Assembly (NCBI GenBank): GCA_000435475.1
Contig: FR896071.1
Location: forward strand, 48,259-55,294
Reading direction: 5' to 3'
From: Cryptobacterium sp. CAG:338
Lineage (GTDB): Bacteria > Actinomycetota > Coriobacteriia > Coriobacteriales > Eggerthellaceae
Length of the DNA stretch: 7,036 bases
Notes under the pieces: generated by a model
Databases searched by the model: none
What the model was told of the DNA's origin: nothing
The model's input: only the letters and a program-made list of their open reading frames with translations
Translations under genes and position numbers: made by a program
Part shown: piece by piece, positions 5,708-7,036 of the stretch
How positions within the stretch are numbered: the first letter of the stretch is position 1
Layout: every line of letters begins with the position of its first letter

Positions 5708-6552
5708 CTCAAGCCACCACAATCGCTTATTTGGGACCAGTTGGAACCTATTCTCACGAAGCCGCCCGTCTCTTTGCAAAGCGCATGAACTGTGAGGAAA
5801 TCGAACTTATTGAATGTCCTTCATTTAATGAAGTTCACGAAGCGGTTGATCGTGGAAAAGCTGAATTCGGTGTCATGCCTATCGAAAACTCACTCGAAGG
5901 TGTAGTAACCGCAACACTTGACACGCTCGCATTTAAAGGTGGCGTATCCATTATGGGCTCAGCGGTACTCGACATCCATCATTGTCTTGTGCTTCATCCT
6001 GACGCAAACATTGAAGACATTAAGACCGTAGTTAGTCATCCCCAGGGCCTTGCTCAGTGTCGTCGTTATTTAAATAATCGCTTTCCTACGCTTGCCCGTA
6101 TCGCCGCCTCCTCCACCGCAGAAGGCGCTCGTGCTGCAGGAAAAGACAAAACAGTTGCGGGCATTTCTTCAGAATTTGCAGCTGAATTATTTAAGGGGAA
6201 AATCCAGGAACGCGACATCGAAGATCACTATGGAAATCAAACACGTTTTGCGCTCATTGCTCGTCAAGGTCACGAGCCGGTGCTACATGGCGACCATATG
6301 AAAACATCACTGGCACTCTCTTTGAATGCAGATAAACCAGGATCTCTTCTGATGATTCTCTCTGAGCTCAATTACGCAAATGTTAACTTGACCATGATTC
6401 AATCACGCCCCACCAAACAAGGGCTTGGAGATTATCTCTTCTTTATCGATCTTGAAGGAACTCCAGCAAATCCTGCCATTAAAACCGCACTCGATTGCCT
6501 GCGTTTGAAGTTGCGCGAAGTAAAAGTTTTAGGTGTTTATCCCGCCGAGTAA
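5704..6552 (+). CDS. pheA: Prephenate dehydratase (monofunctional, with C-terminal ACT domain)
   Basis: Converts prephenate to phenylpyruvate, water and CO2 in phenylalanine synthesis, in the cytoplasm. The 282 residues are normal for a stand-alone enzyme with no chorismate mutase domain. The catalytic PDT domain covers about 5-185, with GPVGTYSHEA at 11-20, MPIENSLEG at 58-66, SHPQGLAQC at 111-119 and the signature TRF at 180-182. The ACT domain covers about 200-280. It holds PGSL (212-215), corresponding to the GALV region, and QSRP (233-236), corresponding to the ESRP motif that binds phenylalanine, so feedback inhibition by Phe is expected; the Glu-to-Gln change is mild. The gene is divergent from the hydrogenase operon and seems to stand alone. 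Its last 16 bases overlap the end of the opposing glycosylase gene, and its terminator lies at 6621-6657. Confidence 0.96.
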   Translation: MTQATTIAYLGPVGTYSHEAARLFAKRMNCEEIELIECPSFNEVHEAVDRGKAEFGVMPIENSLEGVVTATLDTLAFKGGVSIMGSAVLDIHHCLVLHPDANIEDIKTVVSHPQGLAQCRRYLNNRFPTLARIAASSTAEGARAAGKDKTVAGISSEFAAELFKGKIQERDIEDHYGNQTRFALIARQGHEPVLHGDHMKTSLALSLNADKPGSLLMILSELNYANVNLTMIQSRPTKQGLGDYLFFIDLEGTPANPAIKTALDCLRLKLREVKVLGVYPAE

Positions 6553-7036
6553 CGAGGGTTCTCGTCGAAAGAGACTTGCTTAAAAAAGCCCTCTTTTACC
6601 AAGTCGTCAAGAATTGAACGAACGAGCTGAGCATCAGGTTCAGCTCGTTTTTGTTTTACTTCAAATTCCGTAAGAGCTTGAACCACTTCAGAAAACGAAA
6701 CTTCACGCTGAGCAAGCACCAAACGCACTATTTCTGCGCGCTTTTGTCTGCGAGACCCCTCAAATTTTGATTGGATAACGTGATGACGTGAACGTCGTGA
6801 AGGGTTTGGCAGTACCGATTTTAAATAGGCCCCATAATCAAGCAGCGCATAATACCAACCACGGGGATCTTCTTTCGAGCATGTCTGTTCTACGAGAGGC
6901 TCTATGCGGCGGTCTGAGACCTCTTCTTCATGAGGAAAAAATTCGTGTAGAAATACCGTACGAACGTTAGTCTCTAAATAAAGAACGGGTTTTTGGTAAG
7001 CAAATGCAAGCACTCCCCCCGCAGTAGCTTTGCCGA
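6537..7036 (-). CDS. HhH-GPD DNA glycosylase, MutY-like but without Fe-S cluster; 5' partial
   Basis: Base excision repair glycosylase of the endonuclease III/MutY superfamily, cut at its N-terminus by the right window edge. The frame is open to the edge. Visible residues begin GKATAGGVLAFAYQKP, the end of the helix-hairpin-helix, followed by YLETNVRTVFLHEFF, then DYGAYLK and a basic segment SKFEGSRRQKR. About 50 further residues follow, charged and probably helical (VSFSEVVQALTEF, LVRSILDDLVKEGFF), resembling a winged-helix tail. The four-Cys Fe-S loop normally found after the HhH-GPD core is absent; the visible part has one Cys (TCSKEDPRGW). The Glu of LETNV (codon 6972-6974) sits at the usual catalytic Asp position. 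It resembles the group often annotated as A/G-specific adenine glycosylase, but substrate cannot be fixed from this fragment. The 3' end converges on pheA. Confidence 0.85.
   Translation of the reverse strand, partial: GKATAGGVLAFAYQKPVLYLETNVRTVFLHEFFPHEEEVSDRRIEPLVEQTCSKEDPRGWYYALLDYGAYLKSVLPNPSRRSRHHVIQSKFEGSRRQKRAEIVRLVLAQREVSFSEVVQALTEFEVKQKRAEPDAQLVRSILDDLVKEGFFKQVSFDENPRYSAG
6621..6657 (+). terminator. Rho-independent terminator of pheA, inside the opposing glycosylase gene
   Basis: AACGAGCTGA (6621-6630) pairs perfectly with TCAGCTCGTT (6640-6649). Two more inner pairs (G-T, C-G) are possible, and the stem is followed by TTTTT G TTTT (6648-6657). It lies 68 bases after the pheA stop. 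On the minus strand the hairpin is not followed by a T run, so it acts in one direction only and should not stop transcription of the glycosylase gene that contains it. Confidence 0.9.

Overview
The window holds core metabolism and energy genes of an anaerobic, probably Gram-positive bacterium of moderate G+C content. The gene set (one-chain iron-sulfur serine deaminase, Tat-exported [NiFe] hydrogenase with its own cytochrome b, monofunctional prephenate dehydratase, cluster-less HhH-GPD glycosylase) and the strong AGGAGG-type ribosome sites suggest a Coriobacteriia-like actinobacterium (Eggerthellales/Cryptobacterium type). That assignment is inference from protein character, not from a database search.

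Layout. Bases 3-1430 (+) encode most of a fused L-serine ammonia-lyase, cut at its 5' end by the window edge. A strong two-way terminator (1537-1570) separates it from a convergent three-gene operon on the minus strand, read from 5278 down to 1676: Tat-targeted [NiFe]-hydrogenase small subunit, large subunit, and di-heme cytochrome b. The three genes are packed with 3 and 0 bases between them. A 425-base AT-rich region (5279-5703) then separates this operon from the divergent pheA (5704-6552, +). pheA ends by overlapping, tail to tail, the 3' end of a minus-strand DNA glycosylase gene that runs off the right edge.

How the genes work. The hydrogenase is predicted to oxidise H2 on the outer face of the membrane and pass electrons through three Fe-S clusters to cytochrome b and then to the quinone pool. 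No maturation genes (hyp set or endopeptidase) lie in the window, and the terminator follows cytochrome b closely, so maturation must be encoded elsewhere. Serine deaminase yields pyruvate and ammonia, and PheA makes phenylpyruvate for phenylalanine. The neighbourhoods show no direct functional link between these genes and the hydrogenase.

Most notable points: a natural Pro-to-Cys change at the medial cluster of the hydrogenase small subunit, predicting a [4Fe-4S] instead of a [3Fe-4S] medial cluster; a serine deaminase combining an ACT domain with a Cys-containing C-terminal tail; a pheA terminator embedded in the coding sequence of the opposing gene; a 10-codon upstream ORF overlapping the pheA start; and a glycosylase with Glu at the usual catalytic Asp position. 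I saw no CRISPR array, tRNA, rRNA, insertion sequence or clearly new multi-gene system.
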